From Leucocoprinus leucothites (taxonomy: Eukaryota > Basidiomycota > Agaricomycetes > Agaricales > Agaricaceae), in contig JAACJO010000004.1 in the NCBI GenBank assembly GCA_013368445.1, positions 1,612,001 to 1,676,000 of the forward strand: a stretch of DNA of 64,000 nucleotides, written 5' to 3'. Under the pieces are notes generated by a model. That model had not been told where the DNA came from, ran no database searches, and saw only the letters and a program-made list of their open reading frames with translations. Positions 1 to 11,228 of the stretch are shown here, piece by piece. Positions within the stretch are counted from its first letter, which is position 1. Every line of letters starts with the position of its first letter. The position numbers and the translations under genes were made by a program.

Positions 1-49
1 AAGCTACAGAGCATGGTCAAAGTGTGAAGAATACAAGAAGAAACTATAA

Positions 50-3000
50 CTATGATGTTGGTTTCATGAAGGCCTCAAAACCTCCACCTGGAAGTGAGCT
101 AGCAGAACCCTCCTTAGCGGCAGGAGTAGGCGTCGAAGGCCCAGGTCCAAATGGTATAAATGGATCCATAGGTTTAACTTCTGCCGCAAGCTTGTTCAGT
201 GGTGGATTGTTGAATACCGGAAGTGGTCCCCAAAAGTCAGCAGGAGGTGCCGCGGATGGTGGTGATTGTGATGTTCCTCCTGGCGTCTTCTTCAATGGGA
301 CAGAACCGTGCTTCTTGGGAGCCGAGCCAGCTCCCCGTCTCGAGGAGGGTAGAGGTGAGCCGGGATGGAAATTGTCTTCAGGAATGTTGAAATTAAGGTC
401 GGGAATCGGCGTCTGTGTGTTTCCACCTAGTGTCGAGAACAAGGGTCCTGTAACAGAACTGAAAGGGCTCGAGCTTGCTAGAGGTTTCTGGGGTGTCTGT
501 AGTTCTGATGGGGGCGGTGGTGCCAAAGCTGCCCTCTGATTCAAGATTGGTTCTTTACGAGCCTTGAGAAGAGCCTTCTTCAATTTATGAGCAGACCTCT
601 CTGCATTCAGAGCAGCGGCAGTTGTCACTGCCACGTGAGGTGTAACCGCGACGCTACGCCGGCGTTGCTCTGGCAGGCGGCTATCACGAGGGGATGAAGA
701 GGTGTCCGTGGATCCCAGCTTGAGGTTTGTAACACGATCTGCTAGTTTCGCAATTTCATCTGTTTGCTGTTGAATGGCTATGTCGATGTTACGATATGTT
801 CTATTGATGACATCGAGGGTAGGAGCTCTGGAGGGAATTTGTTAATTTGAATGGTTAAGATACTGTAGTGACAGACCTGATAGAGGGTTTGCCTGAGGTA
901 GCTTGAGATAGCTTCTTCTTCGACTGCTGAAGATGGGACTCGAGCTTTTGGATGCGATCTCGCATGGCCTGCACAGAGAGAAAAAATAGAGAACAGCTTA
1001 ACAATTGGTTAACACATCGATATGAAAACATACTCTGATACTGCGGCGAAGGTGTTGCTGGGATTCGAGATGCTCGGGACCAAGAGCGCGTGTGCTCAGC
1101 ATCTTAGCAAACTCCTTGTCTGTCTTAGCTTTATTGAAGCGTACAATCTCCTCTCGCCTTGTATTGGCTGATGGAAGGCTCGGTTTATGCTCAAAATAAT
1201 GCAACATGAGGCTTACCTTTAAGCATTGTACCGTTTATTTCACGTATTGTCTGCTTAAACGCTTCCTGCATCTCGCCCAACTCGACTAGGTCCTTCTCAA
1301 ACTGCAATAGTGTTTGTCCAAAGGTGGTGGCATCGCTGATCTTCCACTTCTCTAGGACGCCCAAATCTGCTTTGAGTCGAGATCCTCCCAAAGCTTCCGA
1401 CAACTGGACACGATTCTGGGCTACTCTTGTCCCAAGCTCGCTCAGCTGAGGAGATTAGAGTTTTATTGAATAGATTGTCATATATTATTAACACATAACT
1501 TACATCCTTCAATTCATCCTCTATCGTTTTGACGACAAAGGTACATTCTTTCTGCAAACCTTCCTCGATGCTTGGCTGTGGTGGGGGAGGAGCCTGAAGG
1601 GTCGTTTGACTGGGTAGGGGCGTTGTAGCTGGAGGCTTTGCGCCAAAAAACCCGGTGCCAGCTTGATTGCCCGCGGACGGGACTTGTGGTTTAGGAGGAG
1701 CACCGTATACGTTTGGTCCTCCCTGAGCAAACACCGAAGGTTTGAATGCAGGTGGCGGCGAGGTTACGTTTGGTGGCACTGGACTGCTCTGAGGTGCACT
1801 TGCCGGTCTAGGTGTAAGCGAGAAAGGTGGTAAAGAGAAGGGGGAAGGCGTGACGGGTGCAGTTTTTGGTACTTCTGAAGGCGTAAGGGGATTTGCAGGA
1901 AGACTACCGAAGACAGATGTCGGTGCGGACTTCTTTGGTTCCTGTTTCGTAGTCGCAGGAGGTTCTGTTGGTTTGGAGAACACAGCTTGTTGATTTTGTT
2001 GATTAAGGGGAGGTGAAGCAGATGGCACGAATGGTACCGACACCTTTGCAGGTTCTGGTTTAGGAGCGACCGGGACAATCTGAGCAGTTTTTCCAGAGGG
2101 AAGACCTCCGAATGATGTCAACAATGGTGGTGTTCCAGGCCTCTTGGAAACCGACTCTTCGTCTTCTATCTTCACTTGATTGACGAAAAGCGGCTTGGGA
2201 GAGACCGAAGGCCTGGGAGCTTTGTTTGCCTTGGTCTGACCATCCTCTTCCTCTTCATCTGCTCCTGATACGGGAGCACCGGCGAGCGGCGAGCTGCGAG
2301 CTGGACGAGTACTAGGTCTACCAAGTCCGATTCCAAAGGAAGGAGGAGGGGACGAGGGCGTAGGCGGAGTGGAAGGCGCGGAAGGAGGTGTCGGTGAAGG
2401 ACTCTTCGAGAGTGTTTTTGACTCCTTCGAAGGTGAACCAGGAGGTGTAGCGCTCTCCTCTTTCGTGACTGGCACTTTCGCCGTTTCAGCCGGAGGTGAT
2501 GGAGTGACCTGGATTGACGGCAGCTCGGGCTGAGGTGTCGGTGATGGAGATCTCTTCAGAACAGCAGGTGCCTTGCCTTTGCCTTCAGTTTCGTTTTCTT
2601 CCTCAGACGTTTCCTCGTCGGTCGGTGGGCCACTCGAGAAGTCCGAAGATAAGAAGGAACGTGTATCATCACCTTCTTCACCCTCCTCCTCCTCCCCCTC
2701 CTCTTCCTCCGCTTCCTCTTCAGCTCCTTCTTGTGACTTCTCCGCACCGACATCAACAAATGATCCGATGGACGACACAGAGAGTGTGCTGAGAGACGCC
2801 TCATGCTCTTCGCCAGGTGGCGGGACCTTGGGAGTGGTACTTTCCTCTTCTTTTGGAGCGATTGACGGAGTGGGCGTTTTGGGAGTGGTTGAAACTGTTG
2901 TTTCCAAAGGATTCGTAGACCCAGGAGTCAACTGAGCGAAAACAGAGGCAGATTTTTTGGGAGTAGAAGGTTCCTCTTCAACTTTCTCTTTTTCTTTTCC

Positions 3001-6000
3001 TTTTAACAATGGTTGCTCCGCTCCTTTCGCGCTACCTCCACTCTTTAGCAAGTCGGAGAACGAACCCTTCTGTCCAGCAAAAGCGGAAAAACCTGAAGCT
3101 CCACCACTAAATGTACTAAATCCAGTGGTAGGGGGAGGCTTTGTTGGCGTCGTCGATGTTGTCGTGGGGGCGAAGGCCGACTTGACAGCGCCTAGCTGCG
3201 AGGTTGTCCCAAACGCTGAGGCAGTCGTGGCACTCGCAAAGGGCGATTTGTTCACACCGAGCTGTGAAGGTGAACCGAACCCACTAGAGGTAGTGACAGT
3301 AGATTGAGGAGGTTTAGAAGCTCCTGTTGCACCAAGGTTCCCAAATGCAGTGACAGCTGGTGTTGTGGCTTCGGGCTTCTTGAAGAATGGTGACGACTCT
3401 TTCAGAGATCCGAGGGTGCCCAGCCCAGCCGACGACTGTTGGAGGAAGCCTGAAGCAGGGATACTTGGAGCACCAGTTGTTTGCTTTCGGTCCAATGGTG
3501 ATCCAGGTCCTGTGGGCTCTGGTGACGACGGCGGGGATACGACGCCAGGAGGTCCCTTGACTGGACTACCTTGTGGGGTGGTACTTTCTCCCGTACTTCC
3601 TCTCAGTCCAAAGTTGGAGGTAGAACTTGTGAAGGCGTTATTTGCATTTCCGAACACAGAAGTGGAACCTGTTCCGAATGGACTTGACTTGCTGTCGCCA
3701 GTCCCAAATGGTGACTTCGCTGTCTCTGGCTTTGAACCAAACGGTGACGAAGAAAAGGGACTGCTAGTGCTGGCTTCTTGCTCTTGTTTTGGTATTGAGC
3801 CGAACGCGCTTGTTCCACCAGATGCAAAGACAGAAAAGCCATCAGTAGCGGGAACCGCCCTTGCGGTGGAGCCAGACACCGAAGGAGAAGGGGTAGCAAA
3901 AGCAGCGAAACCACCTGAACTAGGACTAGCTGAGGTCGTCGGTTTCCCAAACCCAGTCTGGCCAAAGCTTGGCTGGCTAAAGGGTGACTTCGCACCAAAA
4001 CTGGTCTGACCGAAAGCGGAATGGGTTGTAGATGTTGAAGGAGGAGAGGAAAATGCTGAAACGGCAGGTGCAGCTTGAGAACTGCTCGTGGATGATCCTG
4101 AACTGAAATTGCTGAAGGCGCCAAAACCTTGTGCTGGCTTGATTACCCCTCCAAATGCAGAAGTAGTGGAGGACTGGCTTGTTGGTGTGGTACCAAACGA
4201 CCCGAAAATACTTGGTTTGGGCTTGTTGTCGGGAGTGTCGTTGCTACCACCCAGAGTTAACCCTCCGAATCCAGGTGAAGTGCCATCCGACATAGATGCT
4301 TCCCGCGTCATTTCATCGGAAGGTGGTGCAAGTGTTGCCGAAGGAGGAGAAGTGGTTGTTGCGCCGAAGCTGGGTGAGCCAAAAACATTCGGAGTACTAG
4401 GCTGGGTGGCAATGTTGGCGAATGCATTACCTGGGCTGGTTAAACCAAACGCAGAAGGAGGAGACTGTGATGTCGAAGGTTGGCCAAAGGGAGACCCAGA
4501 AGAAAGTGAACCAAATGCCGAGGTTTGACCAAAACTGGGTTGGGAAGTCTGTCCAAAGACTGAGGATGGTGGGGGTGGCGACCCAAAGACAGAAGGCTGC
4601 TGGGGTGTGTTTGAACTAAAGGCGCCGAACGTCGCTGAGGTAGTAGGCTGTTGATTGAACCCTGAGGTGGAAGAAAGGACATTGGCCGCTTCCTTCTCAT
4701 TCATCATAGAATCCTGCGCCTCGCGATTTTGTGCAGACACGCCTGCCTGCGTTCCGGAGACGGGTGAAATCATCTTTGGATACGGTTTAGAATGCTCAAG
4801 ATGCCACGCCTGCAGTGAGCCATCATTCAGGTAAGCGTATAGGATAGGGTGTTGAGTGCTATCGGTCAAATCGACATCAAATGACATAAGTGTTGTTTCC
4901 TCGGTTTGCTTGTCCAGTGGTAGAGATACTGGGTTTTCTTGAGATTGCTGATGCCACTGTCCACCGTGGCCACCCAAAACCTCCAGGTCCACGGACGCTC
5001 GGTCACCAACTACAACCAGAGTCTTTGCATTTTCTGATATAGAATCTTCGTCCCAGTGCGGCAGAATAATAGCATGAGATTCCTGATGACGATCCGCCAT
5101 GGTGAATGGGTGTAGTGTGTCAAATACAGTCAAAGAATTTGACTTCGTATCGAGCGAAACAATTTGCTGAATTGATTCTCCTTCGTTTTCAATTTGTGGG
5201 GCATAGGCCAGCCTAAAAGTGTGGCCTGGGCTCAACCAGTTTAGACAAACCAGTCGCCCTTCCGCAGCAGGGGGAATATGTTTGTTTGGGGTGGATTTGT
5301 TGTTGGGAGCGAATGTTAGTATGTCACCGCTTCGCAGGCCGATGGCAAGGTGTTTTCCCTTTGGAGACCAAGACACTTGAATGAGAGCATGTAAATGTTT
5401 TGAAATGTGAGAATGAGTCATCTGTTACTTACCCGCCACTGGACCAGCAGTTGAATCCCTGGGTGACCAACCTCCTAGTGTTTCCAACATGGTGTTCGTC
5501 AGCTGCACTGAACCATCACTCCGCACGACAGCAATCGTATCAATGAGGTCGGGTTCTGACCCTGGATTGGGAGCAATTTGTCGCAGAGCCCCTGCTTGTG
5601 GGTCACAGCTGCGAAGTGGGCTGACAGGATCGGAGCCAGACGAGAACAGTGCTGCAGTGTCGTATACGTAGATTGACCCATTGTAGACGCCCACTATCAT
5701 TCGTGTGTCATTATGAGCAAATGCGAGCATAGTTGGAAGTCCAAGGTCGAGGCTGAGGTCTCGCTGAGGAAAGAAGAACCCTTTATCATCTTCACTCGCA
5801 TTCACGATTGCTTTGCGCAATTCTTCCAGAGGAGAAAGTATAATATCTACGCCGGAGAGCATGAGTAGATTATCTTCACCAAGAGTCAGTTGTTTCACCT
5901 TGAGAGTCCCCAATCTTCCTGACCGCAGCGAACCATCCTCTTGAATTAGCCACAGCAAATGGGTGATAGGTTATGAGGTTATCGAGGCTGAATGGTTCAG

Positions 6001-6228
6001 AGAGATAAACACGCGTCGATTTGTTGACAAGGCGGAATGTGGGATACTGTTAAAGAGAAAAAGTGAGCGCAGAATGCGCGAAACTAACTTGTTACCCACA
6101 TTGAAGCCGTCAGACGGACACGACCTTCGATTCGAATCGACATTGACACGGGATTGAGGATTGACGAGAGGCGTGAGTTGTTCCGTGAAAGACATGGAGC
6201 CACTTGTATCTGAAAAGCTCAAGTCCAT
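50..6228 (-). CDS. NUP159: NUP159/NUP214-like FG nucleoporin
   Basis: Cytoplasmic-side nuclear pore protein; in yeast and animals this family anchors the DEAD-box helicase Dbp5 for mRNA export. The predicted product is about 1,900 residues. The N-terminus (exons between 6228 and about 4700) reads as a WD-like beta-propeller, with blades such as AVSWSPKGKHLAIGLRSGD and MIVGVYNGSIYVYD. It is followed by a long Ser/Thr-rich region full of FG, FGS and SAFG repeats (about 4660-2950), an acidic Glu/Asp stretch near 2700, a Pro/Ser/Lys-rich linker, and C-terminal helical coiled-coil exons (about 1500-700), the part that in this family binds the Nup82 complex. I start it at the ATG at 6228; the next exon continues with FRLVNKSTRVYLSEPFSLDN. 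A 57-nt intron at 5376-5432 and a 52-nt intron inside 5830-5930 restore the propeller frame. The last exon ends with TAG/TAA-type stop at 50-52. Domain order matches the family; exact exon ends near 6100 are uncertain. Confidence 0.88.
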
Positions 6229-6622
6229 AGAAAGAAGAGAGTAGTGGCAGCAGGTCCGACTCAATGGCCGCCTTTGCTATGGAAGACTTGAGGCGTTGCC
6301 GAGCGCGTAGGACTCAGAACGACCCTGATTAAGTGTGAGAATACATCATGTGATCATGTTTCCAAAAATATCACTAAACCTTGGGCCCAAGCTGCAGACT
6401 TTCGCCGCTTGAAGTTGAAGTTTCGCCTCCTTCAGTTGGCCTATACGTCTTGACATCATTTCTGGCTCGCACATCCTTAGTAACCAATGCACCACAATAT
6501 TTCACACCCAAGGATAAATCGCGACCTAACGGTTACTTGGCTTCACGAAGCTGTTTAGCACTCCTATGCCTGATCATCCACCTTGTCTCAGACTCTAATT
6601 TCCAGCGTTAACCCCAACCACC
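6229..6622. promoter_or_regulatory. Shared promoter region, nucleoporin / SH3 gene
   Basis: 394 bases between two divergent start codons. It must hold both promoters and 5' leaders. I see no clear TATA box or long ORF. Confidence 0.5.
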
Positions 6623-7509
6623 ATGGACCCCGAATTGCTAGTTCATATTGCCTCTCAAACAAAGTCCAACCTTGAATTTCTCGCTTCTCAAGGACAGTTG
6701 GCTGATGTTGACTACCACATGGTTCTTGAAAGGCTCAAATCGATTTCAAATGTCTCTGCGACAGCTCGTGCGACTCCACCGCCGCCAGCCTTTCAAGTCG
6801 ATGACTTCAGATCTTCCTCTTCTCAAAACTCCCAAGCACTCTTTCGCGCCCGTGCTGTATGGGGCTACAATGAGCATGCACAGGTACTACCTCACTCTTG
6901 CCGCCCCAATGAGGGCTGAATTTTCCCAAGGATCCGAGAGACTTGTCGTTCTCTCCTGGCGATATTATTGATGTCCTGAATGAGACGAATGTAGACTGGT
7001 GGGAAGGCCGATTTAATGGGAGAGTTGGTCTGTTTCCTTCTAACCATGTGGAGAAAACTACCTCGTTCGGTTTCCCATCTACATCTATGAAAGCCCCCCC
7101 TGCCTTAACAGGAGAGAAGTTCTCTTCTCATATTCAGACTCCAAATTACCAGCCCCAGTATATTACACCGAGCCCTGGGCCTGTATATACTCCAACGCCC
7201 ATGCCCCACCCAGATCAAGCACCATATGTGACGAATACTGCTCAGGCTACTGTAGTCATAAACGAACAGCCCAAGCCCTCGAAACCAAAAAAGCATATCT
7301 TCCGTAGCGGTTTTGGCAGCACGGTACATAATGCTAGATTTCCTACCGTTTTCCGAAACTCAATACTTCTTTCAGCTTGCCCAGTCCGCAGTGGGTGGTG
7401 TCGGGTTTGGTGCTGGTAAGCAACCGCCCCATCCTATCACTTCGTCTCACTCAATACCCCCACTCTAGGATCTGCAGTTGGTAATGGTTTGGTCAACGCC
7501 ATATTCTGA
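6623..7509 (+). CDS. SH3-domain protein, LSB1/PIN3-like
   Basis: Small adaptor of about 250 residues. Four exons fit: 6623-6883, 6931-7323, 7376-7415 and 7469-7509, with introns of 47, 52 and 53 nt. The N-terminus is helical (LLVHIASQTKSNLEFLASQG), as in yeast Lsb1/Pin3. A complete SH3 domain follows, with ALYDY replaced by a divergent strand, then DPRDLSFSPGDIIDVL, the WWEGRFNGRVG core and the GLFPSNHVE end. Next comes a Pro/Gln/Tyr-rich linker and a Gly/Ala-rich tail ending SAVGNGLVNAIF. SH3 proteins of this kind bind Las17/WASP-type proline motifs in actin assembly; that role is inferred from the family. ATG at 6623 has a good context (ACCATGG). Confidence 0.85.
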
Positions 7510-7879
7510 GCGCGCTTAATCAAACAAACCTTGGGCGTCAGATTTTTACCCTTTTTCATATTGCAATGATGTACCATTTTACGTGCTTTGTCTTATGACC
7601 GAGAGTTCAGTGACCGTTGTAACACTACTATGCATAATAGATCATGACACAATAGTCTACAGTCACTTACCTTGTTCAGTTTCTGGAAAGACTGATATCA
7701 AGCTGACATTACCATACATGGAACAAAGTGGGACCCTGAACTCGGCGCACTGACACTCAAATTAGGTGCCAACAAAAATATCGACTCTTACAAACATCCT
7801 TCTCCAGTGCCTCTCACTAAAATCTCGCCTAGCACTACACTGCGCAAATCTACTCACCGCATCGTATACCTTGGTCACG
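7510..7879. other. Intergenic, SH3 gene to Nudix gene
   Basis: 370 bases holding the 3' end of the SH3 gene and the promoter of the Nudix gene. No ORF, tRNA or repeat seen. Confidence 0.5.
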
Positions 7880-8897
7880 ATGAATGTCACCGAAATTTCG
7901 CCTATCGCCCAGGAAGCCATGGATCTGTTGTCTGGATCATCTCAGGCTGCTATTCGTCGTCTCACCAATTTTCTTGCGGGAGTAAAGTTACCTGATCTGT
8001 CCGTTAGTCGTTATGAAATATTACTACTTGACCCTTTGATGCAAGCCTTCGCTGTTCATTAGTGCACCCTTCCCAAAAACTAGACTAGCGGCCGTCCTCG
8101 TGCTGCTGTACGAAGACAAAGGAAAACTCCGCGTTCTACTTACCACCCGATCCAAGGCGTTACGGACGCATGCCGGGCAGACTGCCCTTCCAGGAGGAAG
8201 AGTAGATGAAACCGATAAAAGCCTCGTGGAGACAGCGGTACGTTATGAGCAATTGCTCGAGAGACGATCTGACCTCCTGTAAAGTTTCGCGAAGCATTTG
8301 AAGAAGTTCAATTGCCATTGAATTGCTCTGATATTCACCTGATTGGCCTATACGAGCCTTTTCTATCTCTCCATAAGCTGATCGTCACGCCTGTATATGC
8401 TCTCTTGACTCGGAAAGAATTGCTCGGCGAACTCAAGCCTTCTGAAGGGGAGGTTTCAAGGATATTTACTCACCCTCTGGAAGCGCTGCTAGATCCACAA
8501 CTTTCTCAACACGAGGCGTCGCTCGTGGCAATAGGGAGCGAAGATTGGCCTTATAGTACAACCTACTATGTATGTATGACTCCAAAATCTTTCCAAACTT
8601 TTCTTGATCTCTCGAGCTTCAGAACACGAGTGATTCCGCAGTTGCAATGCTCGGCAATACAGTTTATAGGATGCATCGCTTCCGGACCGTAGCTTCCCCG
8701 ATTAAGGGATTGACTTCCGATATCTTGGTGAGATGATTATGTGTCCATAACGTGTTGAATATTTTCTCATATCTCTACCTTTCCCACGACAGATTAAGAC
8801 AGCCGAAGCGGCTTATGGCCAGCCTACTGTCTATGAGCGGTTTGCCCCTGGCCAAATTCGGGGATTCAACGAGGTGTTGAAAACCTTGTCGAACTGA
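7880..8897 (+). CDS. PCD1: Peroxisomal-type CoA diphosphatase (Nudix hydrolase), PCD1/NUDT7-like
   Basis: Hydrolyses CoA and CoA derivatives to 3',5'-ADP and 4'-phosphopantetheine. Two linked signatures are visible: the CoA-subfamily motif LLTTRSKALRTHAGQTALPG and the Nudix box that continues as GGRVDETD, then TAFREAFEEV. The box is interrupted by an intron whose donor is GTACGT just after SLVETA (about 8239) and whose acceptor precedes TTTCGCGAAG (about 8285). Two further introns lie near 8570-8630 and 8729-8793. The last exon reads IKTAEAAYGQPTVYERFAPG and stops at 8895-8897. The usual Gly after the box is replaced by Gln, which is tolerated in this subfamily. The start at 7880 (MNVTEISPIAQEAM) is the first good ATG; the first donor is ambiguous. 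Peroxisomal location is known for homologues; I see no clear SKL tail, the protein ending in TLSN. Confidence 0.82.
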
Positions 8898-9215
8898 ACG
8901 TGCCTTCGATTTAGGTCAAACTCTCGTCCTCGAGGTCGTGATCTGTACTATCGTACTTAGTAGCTACTAAGCGTTCGCAGGAACATAAATCAAGCGCTAT
9001 GCACCATTACAAGAACAATAGACACAACATGATCAACCCTGATATCAGCATCCCTGTCGCTTAGACTCGGTAAAAAAAGAAGCTTGTGACACTGGACACA
9101 CAAACATCATCAGATGTAGACATAGGCATAAATAGTCCGCTGACTTGCCTAGATCGATGAGTCCACAGCTCGCTCCCCTACATTTCCCGCCACACTTTCC
9201 CGTCCTCTGTTCTTC
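8898..9215. other. Intergenic, Nudix gene to coiled-coil gene
   Basis: 318 bases. The part just upstream of 9216 is C/T-rich (about 9170-9215), as is common near fungal transcription starts. No coding signal. Confidence 0.45.
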
Positions 9216-10700
9216 ATGTCCTCCCTCTCGTATTTCCCCGCTTCTTCCTTCAAATTCGATCCTTTCGACTCTGAGTTAGAGGCACCCCCTCCTACCACCG
9301 CCACACTTTCTCAGTCCACGGCGGATATGGTAGCACGCCATCTCCAGACCAACCTCTCTCAGGCATCTTTTTTCACAAACCAACACACAACCTCCAACGG
9401 CTTTCCTAGTTCCGTTTTTCCGAGGACGTGGACATACAGCACAGAACTGGGCTTCATCCATACTGGTAGTTGTTCTATCTGCACAACTTATGCAGAACAT
9501 GTGGCAATGGCCAAAAACAATGAAGAAAGATCCATTGCAGAAGCCATGAAGATTCGCAGAGAGACACAAGATCTATTCTTCTTGGACGGTTATCGACTTG
9601 GCCTTACCCAAATGATGGACGAAAATCATTCACTACGTCAAGAACTCGAACGTGTCAAGCGAAAGTACACGACCCTTGAAGGCGACTATAAACACTTAAG
9701 GATATCTCTGGCCGACAGATCAAGTCCCACTAGCAGCCCCGCGGCTCGTATTACACCCTCCCTTACTGGCTCAGCTGGTGCAAGGAGTTCATGCTCCTCC
9801 AGTGTTAGCTCCCTTGCGGATTACCGCATGCATGGCGTAACGTTTACCGAGCTTGAGCCCCTCTCCATGAAACGGGAAATCTACGAGGAAAATGGAGTCG
9901 GAAATCTTCCGCAGCAACCTGTTGCGACCTACGCATCTGTTGTTTCAACTCTTACCTCTCAAAATCCTCCCTCGAATAATCAAACGCCTCTATCTTCCAA
10001 TCCCTCGATCAACCCTCCCCCTGGCCATCCCCCTGGCCCAGTGCCAGCATTTCGACTCAGGCGTGATAAGCAGGGTCGGCTGAGGTTTCCAAAGACCATC
10101 CACGAGCTCAGGGATCTCATGACTATTGCCGGTGAATCAACTACCGATGGCGCTGCTGCCCTCACCGTGATCAAAAAGATGTGTTTGGATGCCCATGCCA
10201 CACCCCGCGAATCAAAAACGTCGCTGCAAAAGTGGATCCTAATGAACTGGAGAAATCCCTATACAATTGCCAACGCGAATGTGTCCTCAGCTGACGTCAA
10301 ACCAAATCCCCGTATCGACGATCCTGTTGAGGTGTGGTTTGATTATCTCTGCCACCACCCCCACTCTTGGCCTAAGGGTGTCCGTAAGGATACAAATGGC
10401 AAACCTTTCATGACCGATCTTATTGCGAACCGAGCAGTTGCACGGATGCGGCCCACTGAGTCTGCGTCACTCAGGAACGATTTCATCGCCCAAGTTACCG
10501 ATATGTTTGCCAGCCCTGGCATGTATCAACACCTCCTGGAGAAACATAAATTCACCGTTGCCCCCCAAGTTTCCTACAATGTATTTACCGGACCCGTCAC
10601 GGTTGAAAGTGTCGCGCTTCACTTTGCCAGATCTGGATTCACTCCGGCTGATGCCACGAATAACTTCGAGCCCTGGGCTAAACACTACAAGGAATGCTGA
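9216..10700 (+). CDS. Unrecognised protein with coiled coil, single exon
   Basis: An open frame of 494 residues without introns, unusual among the intron-rich neighbours. I do not recognise the family. Residues about 85-165 contain a SxCxxC-like patch (GSCSICTTY), then a charged helical stretch with coiled-coil spacing (MMDENHSLRQELERVKRKYT). The middle (about 165-285) is Ser/Pro/Thr-rich and looks disordered. The C-terminal 210 residues look folded, with LRRDKQGRLRFPKTIHEL, LQKWILMNWRNPY and VWFDYLCHHPHSWPKGVRKD. No membrane segment or signal peptide is seen. Length, codon use and good ATG context support a real gene. A role in DNA or RNA binding is only a guess from the basic, aromatic-rich C-terminal part. 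Confidence 0.7.
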   Translation: MSSLSYFPASSFKFDPFDSELEAPPPTTATLSQSTADMVARHLQTNLSQASFFTNQHTTSNGFPSSVFPRTWTYSTELGFIHTGSCSICTTYAEHVAMAKNNEERSIAEAMKIRRETQDLFFLDGYRLGLTQMMDENHSLRQELERVKRKYTTLEGDYKHLRISLADRSSPTSSPAARITPSLTGSAGARSSCSSSVSSLADYRMHGVTFTELEPLSMKREIYEENGVGNLPQQPVATYASVVSTLTSQNPPSNNQTPLSSNPSINPPPGHPPGPVPAFRLRRDKQGRLRFPKTIHELRDLMTIAGESTTDGAAALTVIKKMCLDAHATPRESKTSLQKWILMNWRNPYTIANANVSSADVKPNPRIDDPVEVWFDYLCHHPHSWPKGVRKDTNGKPFMTDLIANRAVARMRPTESASLRNDFIAQVTDMFASPGMYQHLLEKHKFTVAPQVSYNVFTGPVTVESVALHFARSGFTPADATNNFEPWAKHYKEC

Positions 10701-11228
10701 TTATTCCTGAATCCTCTCGACGACATCAGCGAACTGTATTCATATTCTCACTGATGTATCTCTGCTTTGTGTTGCTTTAACAAATTGATATCCCGCTTCG
10801 TTTATTACATGTTGTCTGTATATAGTGCTGTCTCCTTCAAGCTGCTTCTTGTTGCAATGGCCACTGGAATTCCGGATGTACACTGTTTTCTTGTCCTTCA
10901 CTTCTCCGCTAGCTGGTGCCTGTATGTTTTGTGTTGATACTCGATTTAATTTGGGTGTAGGATACGCAGATTTCATATCGAAATGCTCATTTATATTGTT
11001 TTACGTTCAAATGTTACAAAAACCACGATTCGTATGATATACCTCAGCCTATTCATGCTCAGGTACTGGGCGTGGGAACCACAACATCGGGTGAGAGTTT
11101 GTGGCACCAGGCGACGAATATCACGAAGGGCCTTCTAGCCCTTCCTCGCTCCTAACCGGTACTCGTCCAATAGCCCAGGTACTCATATCAAGGACATGTT
11201 GTAGGGGAACCTGTCTAAGAGGAACATC
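10701..11228. other. Intergenic, coiled-coil gene to biotin gene
   Basis: 528 bases with the 3' end of the upstream gene, AT-rich around 10900-11040, and the promoter of the biotin gene. Short ORFs here are not convincing. Confidence 0.45.

Noticed and set aside
24..539. Plus-strand open frame opposite the nucleoporin tail
   Set aside because: Mirror of the minus-strand coding exon; composition follows its Pro/Ser/Gly-rich codons.
2573..4528. Several plus-strand open frames across the FG-repeat region
   Set aside because: Repetitive FG/Ser codons leave open frames on the opposite strand; no recognisable protein.
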